A stretch of 64,000 nucleotides of DNA from Burkholderia latens (GTDB lineage: Bacteria; Pseudomonadota; Gammaproteobacteria; Burkholderiales; Burkholderiaceae), in assembly GCF_902499045.1 (NCBI RefSeq), contig NZ_CABVPL010000008.1, forward strand, positions 62,001 through 126,000. The letters run 5' to 3'. Under the pieces are notes generated by a model. That model did not search any database. It was not told where the DNA came from and saw nothing but the letters and a program-made list of their open reading frames with translations. Position 1 is the stretch's first letter; each line of letters begins with the position of its first letter. Position numbers and translations under genes: made by a program. Positions 1 through 10,327 of this stretch are shown here, one piece after another.

Positions 1-2
1 TC

Positions 3-470
3 ACGTACGTGAAGCCCGACGGGCTCAGCTGGGGCCTGTTCGGCGTGAACCTCGTCAACACGCGCGCGAACCTGCTCGGCGCCGGCGACGTGCTGGATGC
101 CGCGGCGCTCGACAAGTATTCGTTCGTGCGCAACGCGTATCTGCAGCGCCGCCAGATGCTGATCGACAACGCGCGCGGGGAAGCCGCGACGACGTCGAGC
201 AACGACGCGCTGCCGAAGTACGACCTGCCGGACGACGGCGCGGCACCTGCGCCGGCGGCGGCCGGCGCCGCCGGTGCGGCAGGTACCGCAGGCGCGGCGG
301 CAGTCGGCGGCGCGACGGCGCCGGCCGGCGCATCGGCCGCGGCGGTTCCCGCGCCGGCGTCGGGCAGCGCCGAAGCGCCGAACCCGGCGAGCGCAACGAA
401 CGTGCCGGCGATGCAGATGACGCCGCCTGCACCGGGCGGCCTGCGCTTCCCGAGCATCAAGCTGCACTGA
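3..470 (+). CDS. mlaA: MlaA/VacJ-family lipoprotein, C-terminal part (5' end outside window)
   Basis: The reading frame is open from the window edge, so this is the last 155 codons of a larger gene. MlaA is an outer-membrane lipoprotein that removes mislocalised phospholipids from the outer leaflet and passes them to MlaC. The visible part starts in the conserved MlaA C-terminal region (GLFGVNLVNTRANLL, then LDKYSFVRNAYLQRR) and ends in a long Ala/Pro/Gly-rich tail (about residues 80-140 of the visible part), longer than in enteric MlaA. mlaC and mlaB follow on the same strand, which supports the call: Burkholderia carries mlaA inside the mla operon. The tail has low complexity and its function is unknown. 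Confidence 0.88.
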   Translation, partial: TYVKPDGLSWGLFGVNLVNTRANLLGAGDVLDAAALDKYSFVRNAYLQRRQMLIDNARGEAATTSSNDALPKYDLPDDGAAPAPAAAGAAGAAGTAGAAAVGGATAPAGASAAAVPAPASGSAEAPNPASATNVPAMQMTPPAPGGLRFPSIKLH

Positions 471-577
471 CGAACTTACATTCGTTACAGCCGGAAACGA
501 TTCAGTCGGTAGCGTGCGCGAACTTGCGCGTAAGCTACCGTCTCCAACCTTCGCATCGACTCTTCATGCAGGTCACT

Positions 578-1210
578 ATGATGAAAAAACTGTTCCTGAT
601 CCCCGTATTCGCGGCGCTGTTCTCGTTCGGCAGCGCGGCTCACGCGCAAGTCGACCAGTCGAACCCGCAGGCGCTGATCAAGACGGCGACGCAGCAGGTG
701 CTCGACGAGGTCAAGCAGCAGACGATCAAGCAGGGCGATACCAACCGCATCATTTCGATCGTCAACAAGGACATCCTGCCGTACACGGATTTCCGCCGCA
801 CCACGCAGCTCGCGATGGGCCGTAACTGGCGCACGGCGACTGCCGAGCAGCAACAGCAGGTTCAGGAGCAGTTCAAGCTGCTGCTGATCCGCACGTATTC
901 GGGCGCGCTCGCGCAGCTGAAGCCGGACCAGCAGATCCAGTACCCGCCGTTCCGCGCCGATCCGGCCGACACCGACGTCGTCGTGAAGACGATCGCAATG
1001 AACAACGGTCAGCCGGTCCAGATCGACTACCGTCTGTACAAGACGGCCAACGGGTGGAAGGTGTATGACCTCAACGTGCTCGGCGCGTGGCTGATCCAGA
1101 CGTACCAGCAGCAGTTCAACGAAAAGATCCAGCAAAGCGGCGTGGACGGCCTGATCAAGTTCCTGACGCAGCGCAACCAGGAGCTTGCTGCCGGCAAGCA
1201 GGCGTCGTGA
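578..1210 (+). CDS. mlaC: MlaC-family periplasmic phospholipid-binding protein
   Basis: The 210-residue product is a periplasmic shuttle carrying phospholipids between the outer-membrane MlaA complex and the inner-membrane MlaFEDB transporter. It has a clear signal peptide (MMKKLFLIPVFAALFSFG, cleavage after AHA at residue 23) and a Tol_Tol_Ttg2/MlaC-type body with DILPYTDFRRTTQLAMGRNW. The ATG at 578 puts the signal peptide at the N-terminus; ATG 581 and the upstream GTG/ATG codons at 524 and 566 are alternatives. The last codons overlap the GTG of mlaB, which suggests translational coupling. Confidence 0.92.
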   Translation: MMKKLFLIPVFAALFSFGSAAHAQVDQSNPQALIKTATQQVLDEVKQQTIKQGDTNRIISIVNKDILPYTDFRRTTQLAMGRNWRTATAEQQQQVQEQFKLLLIRTYSGALAQLKPDQQIQYPPFRADPADTDVVVKTIAMNNGQPVQIDYRLYKTANGWKVYDLNVLGAWLIQTYQQQFNEKIQQSGVDGLIKFLTQRNQELAAGKQAS

Positions 1211-1482
1211 GCGGCTTCGCAGCCGGCTCGTCGCTGACCGTCGCGAGCGCGAAGTCCGCGCTCGCGGACGGTCTTGCGCGCATCGACGCGGGCGCAACCG
1301 CCGTCGATTGCGCCGCGCTCACGCAGTTCGACTCGTCCGCGCTCGCCGTGCTGCTCGCATGGCAGCGCGCCGCCAAGGCGCGCGGCGCAACCCTCGACAT
1401 CCTCAATTTCCCTCCGAAGCTCGCGAGCCTCGCACGCGCATACGGCGTCGACGCGCTCGTCGAAGGCACCGGGCGACATTGA
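1207..1482 (+). CDS. mlaB: STAS-domain protein, MlaB-like
   Basis: This 91-residue single-domain STAS protein is the probable cytoplasmic MlaB subunit that stabilises the MlaF ATPase. The STAS signature is VDCAALTQFDSSALAVLL, with the loop serines at residues 43-44. The GTG start overlaps the mlaC stop as GTGA, which decides the start; in-frame codons upstream of 1207 encode mlaC in another frame. The gene order mlaA-mlaC-mlaB matches Burkholderia and Neisseria-type mla operons. Confidence 0.88.
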   Translation: MSGFAAGSSLTVASAKSALADGLARIDAGATAVDCAALTQFDSSALAVLLAWQRAAKARGATLDILNFPPKLASLARAYGVDALVEGTGRH

Positions 1483-1571
1483 CCCTGTCCGACCGAAGCT
1501 GCCGCGCCAGCCGGCGCGCGCACGCTTCAGGCCGCGCGCTGCCGGCGCCGGCTCCACCAGCCGGTTTGCCC

Positions 1572-1577
1572 TATAAT
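1572..1577 (+). promoter_or_regulatory. Possible -10 element ahead of the ABC exporter genes
   Basis: A perfect TATAAT lies about 100 bp before the ABC ATPase start, in the 190-bp gap after mlaB. No good -35 hexamer sits at the usual distance, so this is a weak prediction from one element. Confidence 0.35.
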
Positions 1578-1674
1578 CAAGCGTTTTGCGGGGCTGCCAA
1601 TCGGCGTCCGGCCCCCATTTTCATTCGCAGCAAGCACAGAAATAGGCGTCGCGGCCGTTGCGCCGCGCACAGTC

Positions 1675-2601
1675 ATGTCAGCCATAGAAATCCGTCACGT
1701 CAAGAAGCGCTACAAATCGCTTCAGGCGCTCAAGGGCGTCAGCCTGTCGGTCGAGGAAGGCGAGTTTTTCGGTCTGCTCGGCCCCAACGGCGCAGGCAAG
1801 ACCACGCTCATCAGTATCCTCGCCGGGCTCGCCCGGGCCGATGAAGGCAGCATCTCCGTGCGCGGCCACGACGTCGTCAAGGACTTCCGCGGTGCGCGCC
1901 GTGCGCTCGGTGTCGTGCCGCAGGAACTCGTGTTCGACCCGTTCTTCACCGTCCGCGAGACGCTGCGGATCCAGTCCGGCTACTTCGGGCTGCGCCGCAA
2001 CGACGACTGGATCGACGAAGTGATGGCCAATCTCGACCTCACCGAGAAGGCCGACGCGAACATGCGCGCGCTGTCCGGCGGGATGAAGCGCCGCGTGCTC
2101 GTCGCGCAAGCGCTCGTGCATCGGCCGCCCGTGATCGTGCTCGACGAGCCAACGGCCGGCGTCGACGTCGAACTGCGCCAGACGCTGTGGAAATTCATCT
2201 CGCGGTTGAACCGCGAGGGCCACACGATCGTCCTGACCACGCATTACCTCGAGGAAGCGGAGTCGCTGTGCGACCGGATCGCGATGCTGCGCCGCGGGGA
2301 AGTCGTCGCGCTCGACCGCACCGATGCGCTGCTGCGCCGCTTCGCGGGGCTGCAACTGTACCTGCGGTTCGCGACCGGCGCGCTGCCGGCCGAGCTGCGC
2401 GGGCTGGAAACGGATCCGGCCGCACGCGCGCCGGGCGAGCATCTGTTGCGTCTCACGACCTACGACGATGTCGAGCGCATCCTCGCGCAGTGCCGCGCGG
2501 CGGGCTGCACGTTCGACGAGATCGAGGTCCGCAAGGCGGATCTCGAAGATGTGTTCGTCCAGGTGATGAACGGAGCAGAAGTGGTCGAGGGACTGGCATG
2601 A
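1675..2601 (+). CDS. ABC-2 type exporter, ATP-binding subunit
   Basis: This 308-residue cytoplasmic ATPase belongs to the drug/polysaccharide/lipid ABC-2 exporter class (CcmA/YadG/NodI-like). Walker A GPNGAGKTT is at residues 36-44, the signature LSGGMKRR at 133-140 and Walker B VIVLDEPT at 153-160, followed by the H-loop in LTTHYLEEAE. The C-terminal ~80 residues are the usual ABC-2 tail. The stop overlaps the start of the permease gene as ATGA, so the two form one transporter. The substrate cannot be read from the sequence; proximity to mla genes is suggestive only. Confidence 0.9.
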   Translation: MSAIEIRHVKKRYKSLQALKGVSLSVEEGEFFGLLGPNGAGKTTLISILAGLARADEGSISVRGHDVVKDFRGARRALGVVPQELVFDPFFTVRETLRIQSGYFGLRRNDDWIDEVMANLDLTEKADANMRALSGGMKRRVLVAQALVHRPPVIVLDEPTAGVDVELRQTLWKFISRLNREGHTIVLTTHYLEEAESLCDRIAMLRRGEVVALDRTDALLRRFAGLQLYLRFATGALPAELRGLETDPAARAPGEHLLRLTTYDDVERILAQCRAAGCTFDEIEVRKADLEDVFVQVMNGAEVVEGLA

Positions 2602-3353
2602 GCGGTTTTCAAACGCTGTTCTACAAGGAACTGCTGCGCTTCTGGAAAGTGTCGTTCCAGACGGTGTGCGCGCCGATCGTCACGGCGCTGCTGTATCTGA
2701 CGATCTTCGGGCACGCGCTGTCGGGCCGCGTCGAGGTGTATCCGGGCGTCGAGTACGTGAGCTTCCTCGTGCCGGGCCTCGTGATGATGAGCGTGCTGCA
2801 GAACGCGTTCGCGAACAGCTCGTCGTCGCTGATCCAGTCGAAGATCACCGGCAACCTCGTGTTCGTGCTGCTGCCGCCGCTGTCGTACAAGGACATCTTC
2901 GGCGCGTACGTGCTGGCGTCCGTCGTGCGCGGGCTCGCGGTCGGCGCCGGCGTGTTCGTCGTGACGATCTGGTTCATCCCGATGCACTTCGCGGCGCCGC
3001 TGTTCATCCTCGCGTTCGCGCTGCTCGGCTCGGCGATTCTCGGCACGCTCGGGCTGATCGCCGGGACCTGGGCCGAGAAATTCGACCAGCTCGCCGCGTT
3101 CCAGAACTTCCTGATCATGCCGCTGACGTTCCTGTCCGGCGTGTTCTATTCGACGCACTCGCTGCCGCCCGTCTGGCGCGAAATCTCGCGTCTCAACCCG
3201 TTTTTCTACATGATCGACGGCTTCCGTTACGGGTTCTTCGGCGCGTCCGACGTCAACCCGCTCGCGAGCCTCGCGATCGTCACCGGTTTCTTCGTGCTGC
3301 TCGCGGTGTTCGCGATGCGGCTGCTCGCGACCGGCTACAAACTGCGTCATTGA
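2598..3353 (+). CDS. ABC-2 type exporter, membrane permease
   Basis: The 251-residue integral membrane protein has about six hydrophobic segments and the ABC-2 permease motif near the end (QNFLIMPLTFLSGVFYS, then NPFFYMIDGFRYGFFG). It resembles the YadH/NodJ family and pairs with the ATPase encoded just upstream, with which it overlaps by 4 nt. It should form the transmembrane channel of an inner-membrane exporter. In-frame codons upstream of 2598 belong to the ATPase gene in another frame. Confidence 0.9.
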   Translation: MSGFQTLFYKELLRFWKVSFQTVCAPIVTALLYLTIFGHALSGRVEVYPGVEYVSFLVPGLVMMSVLQNAFANSSSSLIQSKITGNLVFVLLPPLSYKDIFGAYVLASVVRGLAVGAGVFVVTIWFIPMHFAAPLFILAFALLGSAILGTLGLIAGTWAEKFDQLAAFQNFLIMPLTFLSGVFYSTHSLPPVWREISRLNPFFYMIDGFRYGFFGASDVNPLASLAIVTGFFVLLAVFAMRLLATGYKLRH

Positions 3354-3403
3354 TATCGACGGCAGCGGCCGCCGCGGGCGGCGCGCGCCGACAGGAGCCC
3401 CTC

Positions 3404-3643
3404 ATGTTGCCGACTCCCGAACAGGTCAAGCAATACATCGCCGGCGGTCTCGCCTGCACTCATCTGGAAGTCGAAGGCGACGGCCAGCATTTCTTCGCGA
3501 CGATCGTGTCTGCGGCCTTCGAAGGCAAGCGGCCGATCCAGCGGCACCAGCTCGTCTATGCGGCGCTCGGCGATCGCATGAAGCAGGAAATCCACGCGCT
3601 CAGCATGAAGACGCTGACGCCCGCCGAATGGCAGAACGCATAA
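3404..3643 (+). CDS. BolA/IbaG-family protein
   Basis: The 79-residue product has the BolA fold signature ([20 protein letters not shown], then [13 protein letters not shown]). BolA-like proteins work with monothiol glutaredoxins in iron-sulfur cluster handling, and IbaG is linked to acid stress; in proteobacteria ibaG often sits next to murA, as here. The start is set by AGGAG 8 nt ahead of ATG 3404. The gene lies between the ABC permease and murA and may share their transcript. Confidence 0.9.
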   Translation: MLPTPEQVKQYIAGGLACTHLEVEGDGQHFFATIVSAAFEGKRPIQRHQLVYAALGDRMKQEIHALSMKTLTPAEWQNA

Positions 3644-3657
3644 CCCGGAACCACTGA

Positions 3658-5007
3658 GTGCAAGTCACCGTCAACGAGCGCGACGCCGTCCAGAGCGTCG
3701 CCACGGCACACCCGGCCGTCAACGGGGAATCGCAGGGACAGGGGATGGACAAGCTGGTGATTGAAGGCGGTCGCCGGCTGTCGGGCGAGATCGTCGTGTC
3801 GGGCGCGAAGAACGCCGCGCTGCCGATCCTGTGCGCGGGGCTGCTCAGCGCCGAGCCGGTCGAGCTCGGCAACGTGCCGAACCTGAAGGACGTGCGCACG
3901 ACGCTGAAGGTGCTGAACCAGATGGGCGTGAAGAGCGAAACGGACGGCTGCCGCGTGCAGCTCGATGCATCGCGCGTCGACAACCTCGTCGCGCCGTACG
4001 AGCTCGTGAAGACGATGCGCGCGTCGATCCTCGTGCTCGGGCCGTTGCTCGCCCGCTTCGGCGAGGCGAAGGTGTCGCTGCCGGGCGGCTGCGCGATCGG
4101 CGCGCGTCCGGTCGACCAGCACATCAAGGGCTTGCAGGCGATGGGCGCCGAGATCAGCATCGAGCATGGCTTCATCGAAGCGCGCGCGAAGCGGCTGAAG
4201 GGCGCGCGCATCGTGACCGACATGATCACGGTGACGGGCACCGAAAACCTGCTGATGGCCGCGACGCTCGCCGACGGCGAAACGGTGATCGAGAACGCGG
4301 CCCGCGAGCCCGAAGTGAGCGATCTCGCACACTTGCTGGTCGCGATGGGCGCGAAAATCGACGGCATCGGCACCGACCGCCTCGTGATCCAGGGCGTCGA
4401 GCGGCTGCATGGCGCGCGTCATTCGGTGATTCCGGACCGCATCGAGGCCGGCACGTTCCTGTGCGCGGTCGCGGCGGCCGGCGGCGACGTGCTGCTGACG
4501 GGCGTGCGTCCGCACATCCTCGACGCGGTGATCGACAAGCTGCGCGAGGCGGGCGTGTCGATCGACGAAGGCGACAGCTGGCTGCGCGTGAAGATGGACC
4601 GCCGCCCGCAGGCCGTGACGATCCGCACGTCGGAATACCCGGCGTTCCCGACCGACATGCAGGCGCAGTTCATGGCCCTCAATTCGGTCGCGGCGGGGAC
4701 TGCGCAGGTCGTCGAGACCATTTTCGAGAACCGCTTCATGCACGTGCAGGAACTGAACCGGCTCGGCGCGAACATCACGATCGACGGCAACACCGCGCTC
4801 GTGACGGGCGTCGACAAGCTGTCCGGCGCGAACGTGATGGCGACCGACCTGCGCGCGTCGGCGAGCCTCGTGATCGCCGGGCTGCGTGCCGAAGGCGAGA
4901 CGCTCGTCGACCGCATCTATCACCTGGACCGCGGCTACGACCGCATGGAAACCAAACTGACCGCCGTCGGCGCGAACGTGCGCCGCCTCTCCGGGAGCCA
5001 AGCATGA
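3658..5007 (+). CDS. murA: UDP-N-acetylglucosamine 1-carboxyvinyltransferase
   Basis: MurA transfers enolpyruvate from PEP to UDP-GlcNAc, the first committed step of peptidoglycan synthesis, in the cytoplasm. The substrate-binding KN pair is at residues 51-52 (SGAKNAALP) and the catalytic Cys at 145 ([13 protein letters not shown]) of the 449-residue form. The GTG start at 3658 gives a 29-residue N-terminal extension before the usual MDKLVIEGG; the ATG at 3745, behind a purine-rich stretch, would give the standard-length enzyme. The true start is therefore uncertain. The stop overlaps hisG as ATGA. Confidence 0.95.
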   Translation: MQVTVNERDAVQSVATAHPAVNGESQGQGMDKLVIEGGRRLSGEIVVSGAKNAALPILCAGLLSAEPVELGNVPNLKDVRTTLKVLNQMGVKSETDGCRVQLDASRVDNLVAPYELVKTMRASILVLGPLLARFGEAKVSLPGGCAIGARPVDQHIKGLQAMGAEISIEHGFIEARAKRLKGARIVTDMITVTGTENLLMAATLADGETVIENAAREPEVSDLAHLLVAMGAKIDGIGTDRLVIQGVERLHGARHSVIPDRIEAGTFLCAVAAAGGDVLLTGVRPHILDAVIDKLREAGVSIDEGDSWLRVKMDRRPQAVTIRTSEYPAFPTDMQAQFMALNSVAAGTAQVVETIFENRFMHVQELNRLGANITIDGNTALVTGVDKLSGANVMATDLRASASLVIAGLRAEGETLVDRIYHLDRGYDRMETKLTAVGANVRRLSGSQA

Positions 5008-5657
5008 CCGCGCCGTTGACCCTCGCCCTGTCGAAGGGCCGGATTTTCGAGGAAACCCTGCCGCTGCTGGCGGCCGCCGGCGTTCAGGTCGCCGAGGATC
5101 CGGAAACGTCGCGCAAGCTGATCCTGCCGACCACCGATCCGAACCTGCGCGTGATCATCGTGCGCGCGAGCGACGTGCCGACCTACGTGGAATACGGCGC
5201 GGCCGACTTCGGCGTGGCCGGCAAGGACGTGCTGGTCGAGCACGGCGGCTCGGGCCTGTACCAGCCGATCGATCTGAACATTGCGCGCTGCCGGATGTCG
5301 GTGGCCGTGCCGGCCGGTTTCGACTATGCGAGCGCGGTGCGCCAGGGTGCGCGCCTGCGGGTCGCGACCAAGTACGTCGAAACGGCGCGCGAACACTTTG
5401 CCGCGAAGGGCGTGCACGTCGACCTGATCAAGCTGTACGGGTCGATGGAGCTGGCGCCGCTCGTCGGGCTGGCCGACGCGATCGTCGACCTCGTCAGCTC
5501 GGGCGGCACGCTGAAGGCGAACAATCTGGTCGAGGTCGAGGAGATCATGGCGATCTCGTCGCGCCTCGTCGTGAACCAGGCTGCGCTGAAGTTGAAGCGC
5601 GCCGCGCTCAAGCCGATTCTCGACGCGTTCGAACGCGCGTCGCAGAATGGCAATTGA
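5004..5657 (+). CDS. hisG: ATP phosphoribosyltransferase, short form
   Basis: HisG joins ATP and PRPP in the first step of histidine synthesis. The 217-residue product is the short HisG_S form, lacking the C-terminal regulatory domain. Family motifs are [15 protein letters not shown] at the N-terminus, [13 protein letters not shown] in the middle and the PRPP-binding [14 protein letters not shown]. Short HisG proteins normally need the HisZ regulatory subunit; no hisZ is in the window, so it should be elsewhere in the genome. The ATG start overlaps the murA stop. Confidence 0.95.
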   Translation: MTAPLTLALSKGRIFEETLPLLAAAGVQVAEDPETSRKLILPTTDPNLRVIIVRASDVPTYVEYGAADFGVAGKDVLVEHGGSGLYQPIDLNIARCRMSVAVPAGFDYASAVRQGARLRVATKYVETAREHFAAKGVHVDLIKLYGSMELAPLVGLADAIVDLVSSGGTLKANNLVEVEEIMAISSRLVVNQAALKLKRAALKPILDAFERASQNGN

Positions 5658-5681
5658 GCGCATCACCGTAACGGAATTCCC

Positions 5682-6998
5682 ATGGCCATCACCATCCGCA
5701 AACTCGATTCGACGAGCGACGGCTTCGACGCCGCGCTGCGTGCGGTGCTCGCGTTCGAGGCGAGCGAGGACGAAGCGATCGAGCAGTCGGTCGCGCAAAT
5801 TCTCGCCGACGTGAAGTCGCGCGGCGACGCCGCGGTGCTCGAGTACACGAACCGCTTCGATCGGCTGGACGCGCAGAGCGTCGCCGCGCTGGAGCTGCCG
5901 CAGGACGCGCTGCAGACGGCGCTCGACGGCCTCGCGCCGAAGGCGCGCGCGGCACTGGAAGCCGCGGCCGCGCGCGTGCGCGCGTACCACGAGAAGCAGA
6001 AGATCGAGTGCGGCACGCATAGCTGGCAGTACACGGAAAGCGACGGCACGGTGCTCGGCCAGAAGGTCACGCCGCTCGACCGCGTCGGCCTGTACGTGCC
6101 GGGCGGCAAGGCCGCGTATCCGTCGTCGGTGCTGATGAACGCGATTCCCGCGCGCGTCGCGGGCGTCGGCGAAATCGTGATGGTCGTTCCGACCCCCGAC
6201 GGCGTGAAGAACGATCTCGTGCTTGCCGCGGCGCTGCTCGGCGGCGTCGACCGCGTGTTCACGATCGGCGGCGCGCAGGCGGTCGGCGCGCTCGCGTACG
6301 GCACCGAGACGGTGCCGGCCGTCGACAAGATCTGCGGGCCCGGCAATGCGTACGTCGCGTCGGCAAAGCGCCGCGTGTTCGGCACGGTCGGGATCGACAT
6401 GATCGCCGGACCGTCGGAAATCCTCGTGCTGTGCGACGGCACGACCGATCCGAGCTGGGTCGCGATGGACTTGTTCTCGCAGGCCGAACACGACGAGCTC
6501 GCGCAGTCGATCCTGCTGTGCCCGGACGCCGCGTTCCTCGAGCGCGTCGAGAAGGCGATCGACGAGCTGCTGCCGACGATGCCGCGCCAGGACGTGATCC
6601 GCGCATCGCTCGAAGGCCGCGGCGCGCTGATCAAGGTGCGCGACATGGCCGAAGCCTGCCGGATCGCGAACGACATCGCGCCCGAGCACCTCGAAATCTC
6701 CGCGCTGGAGCCGCAGCAATGGGGCCAGCAGATTCGCCACGCGGGCGCGATCTTCCTCGGCCGCTACACCAGCGAAAGCCTCGGCGACTACTGCGCGGGG
6801 CCGAATCACGTGCTGCCGACGTCGCGCACCGCGCGCTTTTCGTCGCCGCTCGGCGTGTACGACTTCATCAAGCGCTCGAGCCTGATCGAAGTCAGCGCGG
6901 AAGGCGCGCAGACGCTCGGCGAGATCGCGTCGGAGCTCGCATACGGCGAAGGGCTGCAGGCGCACGCGCGCAGCGCCGAACTGCGGATGAAGGGGTGA
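5682..6998 (+). CDS. hisD: Histidinol dehydrogenase
   Basis: HisD oxidises L-histidinol to histidine with two NAD+, the last two steps of the pathway, using zinc. The 438-residue product has the full length and family motifs [29 protein letters not shown] and the zinc-site region [11 protein letters not shown], then [14 protein letters not shown] near the C-terminus. It lies 24 bp downstream of hisG on the same strand. Confidence 0.96.
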   Translation: MAITIRKLDSTSDGFDAALRAVLAFEASEDEAIEQSVAQILADVKSRGDAAVLEYTNRFDRLDAQSVAALELPQDALQTALDGLAPKARAALEAAAARVRAYHEKQKIECGTHSWQYTESDGTVLGQKVTPLDRVGLYVPGGKAAYPSSVLMNAIPARVAGVGEIVMVVPTPDGVKNDLVLAAALLGGVDRVFTIGGAQAVGALAYGTETVPAVDKICGPGNAYVASAKRRVFGTVGIDMIAGPSEILVLCDGTTDPSWVAMDLFSQAEHDELAQSILLCPDAAFLERVEKAIDELLPTMPRQDVIRASLEGRGALIKVRDMAEACRIANDIAPEHLEISALEPQQWGQQIRHAGAIFLGRYTSESLGDYCAGPNHVLPTSRTARFSSPLGVYDFIKRSSLIEVSAEGAQTLGEIASELAYGEGLQAHARSAELRMKG

Positions 6999-7117
6999 CG
7001 CGCGGCGGCGCCGATGCCGACGCATCGGCGCCGGTCGACGAGGAGATCCTGCGCAGGGCGGCAGCCGCCGCCTTGCCGACCATTTGACGCCGGCGCGACG
7101 CACGCCGGCTTGAGACC

Positions 7118-8191
7118 ATGACCACGCCACAAGACATCATTCGCCGCGACGTGCTCGCGATGACGAGCTACCCGGTGCCCGACGCGAGCGGCTTCGTGAA
7201 GCTCGACGCGATGGAGAATCCGTATTCGCTGCCCGCGCCGCTCGCGGCGGCGCTTGGCGAGCGCCTCGCGCAGGTCGCGCTGAACCGCTACCCGGCGCCG
7301 CGTCCGGGCGCGCTGCTCGACAAGCTGCGCCGCACGATCGGCGTGCCGGCCGCGTGCGACGTGCTGCTCGGCAACGGTTCGGACGAAATCATCAGCATGA
7401 TGTCGATGGCGTGCGCGAAACCGGGCGCGAAGGTGCTCGCGCCGGTGCCCGGCTTCGTGATGTATGAACTGTCGGCGAAATTCGCGCAGCTCGAATTCGT
7501 CGGCGTTCCGCTGAACGCCGACCTGACGCTCGACGCCGACGCAGTGATCGCGGCGATCGCCGAGCACCGGCCCGCGCTCGTCTATCTCGCGTATCCGAAC
7601 AACCCGACCGGCACGCTGTACGACGAAGCCGACGTCGAGCGGATCATCGCGGCCGCGCAGCACAGCCTGATCGTGATCGACGAGGCGTACCAGCCGTTCG
7701 CGGAGCGCTCGTGGCTGCCGCGCGCGGCCGAGTTCGACAACGTCGTCGTGATGCGCACGGTATCGAAGCTGGGTCTGGCCGGCATCCGCCTCGGCTATCT
7801 CGCCGGGCTGCCCGCGTGGCTGACCGAATTCGACAAGGTGCGCCCGCCGTACAACATCAACGTGCTGACCCAGGCGACCGCCGATTTCCTGCTCGACCAC
7901 CTCGACGTGCTCGACGCACAGGCGGCCGAACTGCGTGCGGAACGCGCGCGCCTCGCGCAGGCCGTGGCCGCGCTGCCGGGCGCGACGGTGTTCCCGAGCG
8001 CCGGCAATTTCCTGCTGGTGCGCGTGCCGGACGCGGCAGCCGTGTTCGACGCATTGCTCACCGAGCGGGTGCTGGTCAAAAACGTGAGTAAAATGCATCC
8101 GTTGCTGGCCGAATGCGTGCGGCTGACCGTCGGTTCTCCCGACGAAAACGCACGCCTGCTGGCTGCCTTGAAACTCGCGCTGCCCGGTTGA
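7118..8191 (+). CDS. hisC: Histidinol-phosphate aminotransferase
   Basis: HisC transfers an amino group from glutamate to imidazole-acetol phosphate using PLP. The 357-residue class-I/II aminotransferase has the PLP lysine at K217 ([14 protein letters not shown]), the NNPTG motif at 161-165 and the cofactor Asp at D188 (VIDEAY). The gap of 119 bp after hisD is the largest between early his genes, but it is still likely in the same operon. Confidence 0.95.
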   Translation: MTTPQDIIRRDVLAMTSYPVPDASGFVKLDAMENPYSLPAPLAAALGERLAQVALNRYPAPRPGALLDKLRRTIGVPAACDVLLGNGSDEIISMMSMACAKPGAKVLAPVPGFVMYELSAKFAQLEFVGVPLNADLTLDADAVIAAIAEHRPALVYLAYPNNPTGTLYDEADVERIIAAAQHSLIVIDEAYQPFAERSWLPRAAEFDNVVVMRTVSKLGLAGIRLGYLAGLPAWLTEFDKVRPPYNINVLTQATADFLLDHLDVLDAQAAELRAERARLAQAVAALPGATVFPSAGNFLLVRVPDAAAVFDALLTERVLVKNVSKMHPLLAECVRLTVGSPDENARLLAALKLALPG

Positions 8192-8256
8192 GCCCAGGGC
8201 GCGGCGGCGCGCGACGATCAATCCCCATTTACATCAGACTCAATCAAGGAATTGCC

Positions 8257-8844
8257 ATGCGTGTGGCGGAAGTCGTTCGCAATACCAGCGAAACGCAGAT
8301 CCGTGTGAAGCTCGATCTCGACGGTACGGGCCGGCAGAAGCTGGCCACCGGCGTGCCGTTTCTCGACCATATGCTCGACCAGATCGCGCGGCATGGTCTG
8401 ATCGATCTCGAGGTCGAAGCGCATGGCGATACGCATATCGACGACCACCATACGGTCGAGGACGTCGGCATCACGCTCGGCCAGGCCGTCGCGAAGGCGG
8501 TCGGCGACAAGAAGGGCATCCGCCGCTACGGTCATTCGTACGTGCCGCTCGACGAGGCGCTGTCGCGCGTCGTGATCGACTTCTCGGGCCGGCCGGGCCT
8601 CGAATTCCACGTGCCGTTCACGCGCGCGCGGATCGGCACGTTCGACGTCGACCTGTCGATCGAATTCTTCCGCGGGTTCGTGAACCACGCGGGTGTCACG
8701 CTGCATGTCGACAACCTGCGCGGGATCAACGCGCACCATCAGCTCGAAACGGTGTTCAAGGCGTTCGGCCGCGCGCTGCGCGCGGCGGTGGAGCTCGACG
8801 AGCGCGCGGCCGGGCAGATTCCGTCGACGAAGGGCAGCCTCTAA
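8257..8844 (+). CDS. hisB: Imidazoleglycerol-phosphate dehydratase
   Basis: The 195-residue product is the monofunctional dehydratase, without the phosphatase domain fused to it in enterics. It shows the two metal-binding histidine clusters typical of the family: [13 protein letters not shown] near residue 65 and [16 protein letters not shown] near the C-terminus. The ATG at 8257 was chosen because it begins the conserved [13 protein letters not shown] and follows AAGGA; the upstream in-frame start at 8113 lies inside hisC. Confidence 0.95.
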   Translation: MRVAEVVRNTSETQIRVKLDLDGTGRQKLATGVPFLDHMLDQIARHGLIDLEVEAHGDTHIDDHHTVEDVGITLGQAVAKAVGDKKGIRRYGHSYVPLDEALSRVVIDFSGRPGLEFHVPFTRARIGTFDVDLSIEFFRGFVNHAGVTLHVDNLRGINAHHQLETVFKAFGRALRAAVELDERAAGQIPSTKGSL

Positions 8845-8904
8845 CTTCCGAACGGACGACGCCAAGGACAACCTCACGGCTTCGGCGCGGCGCGCCGGCT
8901 TGCG

Positions 8905-9525
8905 ATGGATCTGCTCAAATCGTTCATTTCGCTGCTGGCGCTGATCAACCCGGTCGGCGCGGTGCCGTTCTTCCTGAGCCTGACCGCGCAGCAGACGGAC
9001 GCCGAGCGGCGCCGCACGATCCGGATCGCGTCGGTGTCGGTGTTCTGCGTGATGACGGTGACGACGCTGCTCGGGCAGCAGATCATCGACTTCTTCGGCA
9101 TTTCGGTCGGCTCGCTCGAAGTCGGCGGCGGGATCATCATGCTGCTGATGGCGATCAACATGCTGAACGCGCAGATCGGCAACACGCGATCGACGCCCGA
9201 GGAGCGCGACGAAGCCGAGCTGAAGGACAACATCGCGGTCGTGCCGCTGGCGATTCCGCTGCTCACGGGCCCCGGCTCGATCAGCACGGTGATCATCTAC
9301 GCGGCGAACTCGCATCACTGGTATCAGCGAGCCGGGCTCGTCGCGATCGGCGCGGTCCTGGCTCTGCTGTGTTTCTTCGCGATGCGGCTTGCCGAGCCGA
9401 TCGCGAACTGGATCGGCCGCACCGGCATCAACATCGCCACGCGGCTGATGGGTTTGATGCTGTCGGCGCTGGCGGTGGAATTCATCGTCAATGGACTGAG
9501 GGCGCTACTGCCTGCACTGAGATGA
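8905..9525 (+). CDS. MarC-family integral membrane protein
   Basis: This 206-residue protein has about six membrane segments and the MarC-family N-terminus ([19 protein letters not shown]) plus [14 protein letters not shown]. The family has no settled function; the old link to multiple antibiotic resistance has been withdrawn. It sits between hisB and hisH and its TGA overlaps the hisH start as ATGA, so it is translated as part of the his cluster. This insertion is a known feature of Burkholderia his operons. Confidence 0.9.
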   Translation: MDLLKSFISLLALINPVGAVPFFLSLTAQQTDAERRRTIRIASVSVFCVMTVTTLLGQQIIDFFGISVGSLEVGGGIIMLLMAINMLNAQIGNTRSTPEERDEAELKDNIAVVPLAIPLLTGPGSISTVIIYAANSHHWYQRAGLVAIGAVLALLCFFAMRLAEPIANWIGRTGINIATRLMGLMLSALAVEFIVNGLRALLPALR

Positions 9526-10163
9526 AAACTTCGATTGCGATTGTGGATTATGGAATGGGCAACCTGCGCTCGGTCGCGCAGGCGCTCAAGAAGGCCGAAC
9601 CGGCCGCCGACGTGGCGATCGTCGACACGCCGGCCGCGATTCGCGCGGCCGACCGCGTCGTGCTGCCCGGCCAGGGCGCGATGCCCGACTGCATGCGCTG
9701 CCTCGGCGAATCGGGGCTGCAGGAAGCGGTGATCGACGCATCGCGCACGAAGCCGCTGCTCGGCGTGTGCGTCGGCGAGCAGATGCTGTTCGACTGGAGC
9801 GCGGAAGGCGACACGAAGGGCCTGGGCCTTCTGCCCGGCAAAGTCGTGCGCTTCGAGCTCGACGGGCAACTGCAGGATGACGGCTCGCGCTTCAAGGTGC
9901 CGCAGATGGGCTGGAACCGCGTGCGCCAGGCGCGGCCGCACCCGCTGTGGGACGGCGTGCCCGACGACGCGTATTTCTACTTCGTGCACAGCTATTACGT
10001 GAGCCCGGGGAACCCGGCGCACACGGTCGGCGAAACGGCCTACGGCGCGCCGTTTACGTCCGCGGTCGCGCGGGACAACATCTTCGCGACCCAATTTCAC
10101 CCGGAGAAAAGCGCCGAGGTCGGGTTGCGTCTGTATCGCAACTTCGTGCACTGGAAGCCGTAA
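9522..10163 (+). CDS. hisH: Imidazole glycerol phosphate synthase, glutaminase subunit
   Basis: HisH hydrolyses glutamine and channels ammonia to HisF. The 213-residue class-I amidotransferase has the catalytic Cys at residue 83 ([12 protein letters not shown]), and His193/Glu195 in TQFHPEKS. It begins [18 protein letters not shown], with the conserved GMGN motif. ATG 9522 overlaps the marC-like stop by 4 nt. Confidence 0.96.
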   Translation: MKTSIAIVDYGMGNLRSVAQALKKAEPAADVAIVDTPAAIRAADRVVLPGQGAMPDCMRCLGESGLQEAVIDASRTKPLLGVCVGEQMLFDWSAEGDTKGLGLLPGKVVRFELDGQLQDDGSRFKVPQMGWNRVRQARPHPLWDGVPDDAYFYFVHSYYVSPGNPAHTVGETAYGAPFTSAVARDNIFATQFHPEKSAEVGLRLYRNFVHWKP

Positions 10164-10327
10164 AACGTGGCGCGCGAGCCACAGTCGACCTGGCCGAACG
10201 GCCTGTCGCGCGTGGCGAGTGAGCTTAAGCGCCGAAAGAGTTGTACTAAACTAGCGAGACGGCGCGGCACCGGTTTGGCCGGTACGCGCCTGATTCTTTT
10301 CATTTTCCACGACGACACCCGATTGCT

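Noticed and set aside
3831-5003. Open frame in a second + frame through murA, joined to hisG
   Set aside because: Only the part from ATG 5004 is HisG; the upstream part is an Arg-rich shadow of murA.
6995-7087. 30-codon frame starting GTGA at the hisD stop
   Set aside because: It is short, Ala-rich and has no family match; probably spacer between hisD and hisC.
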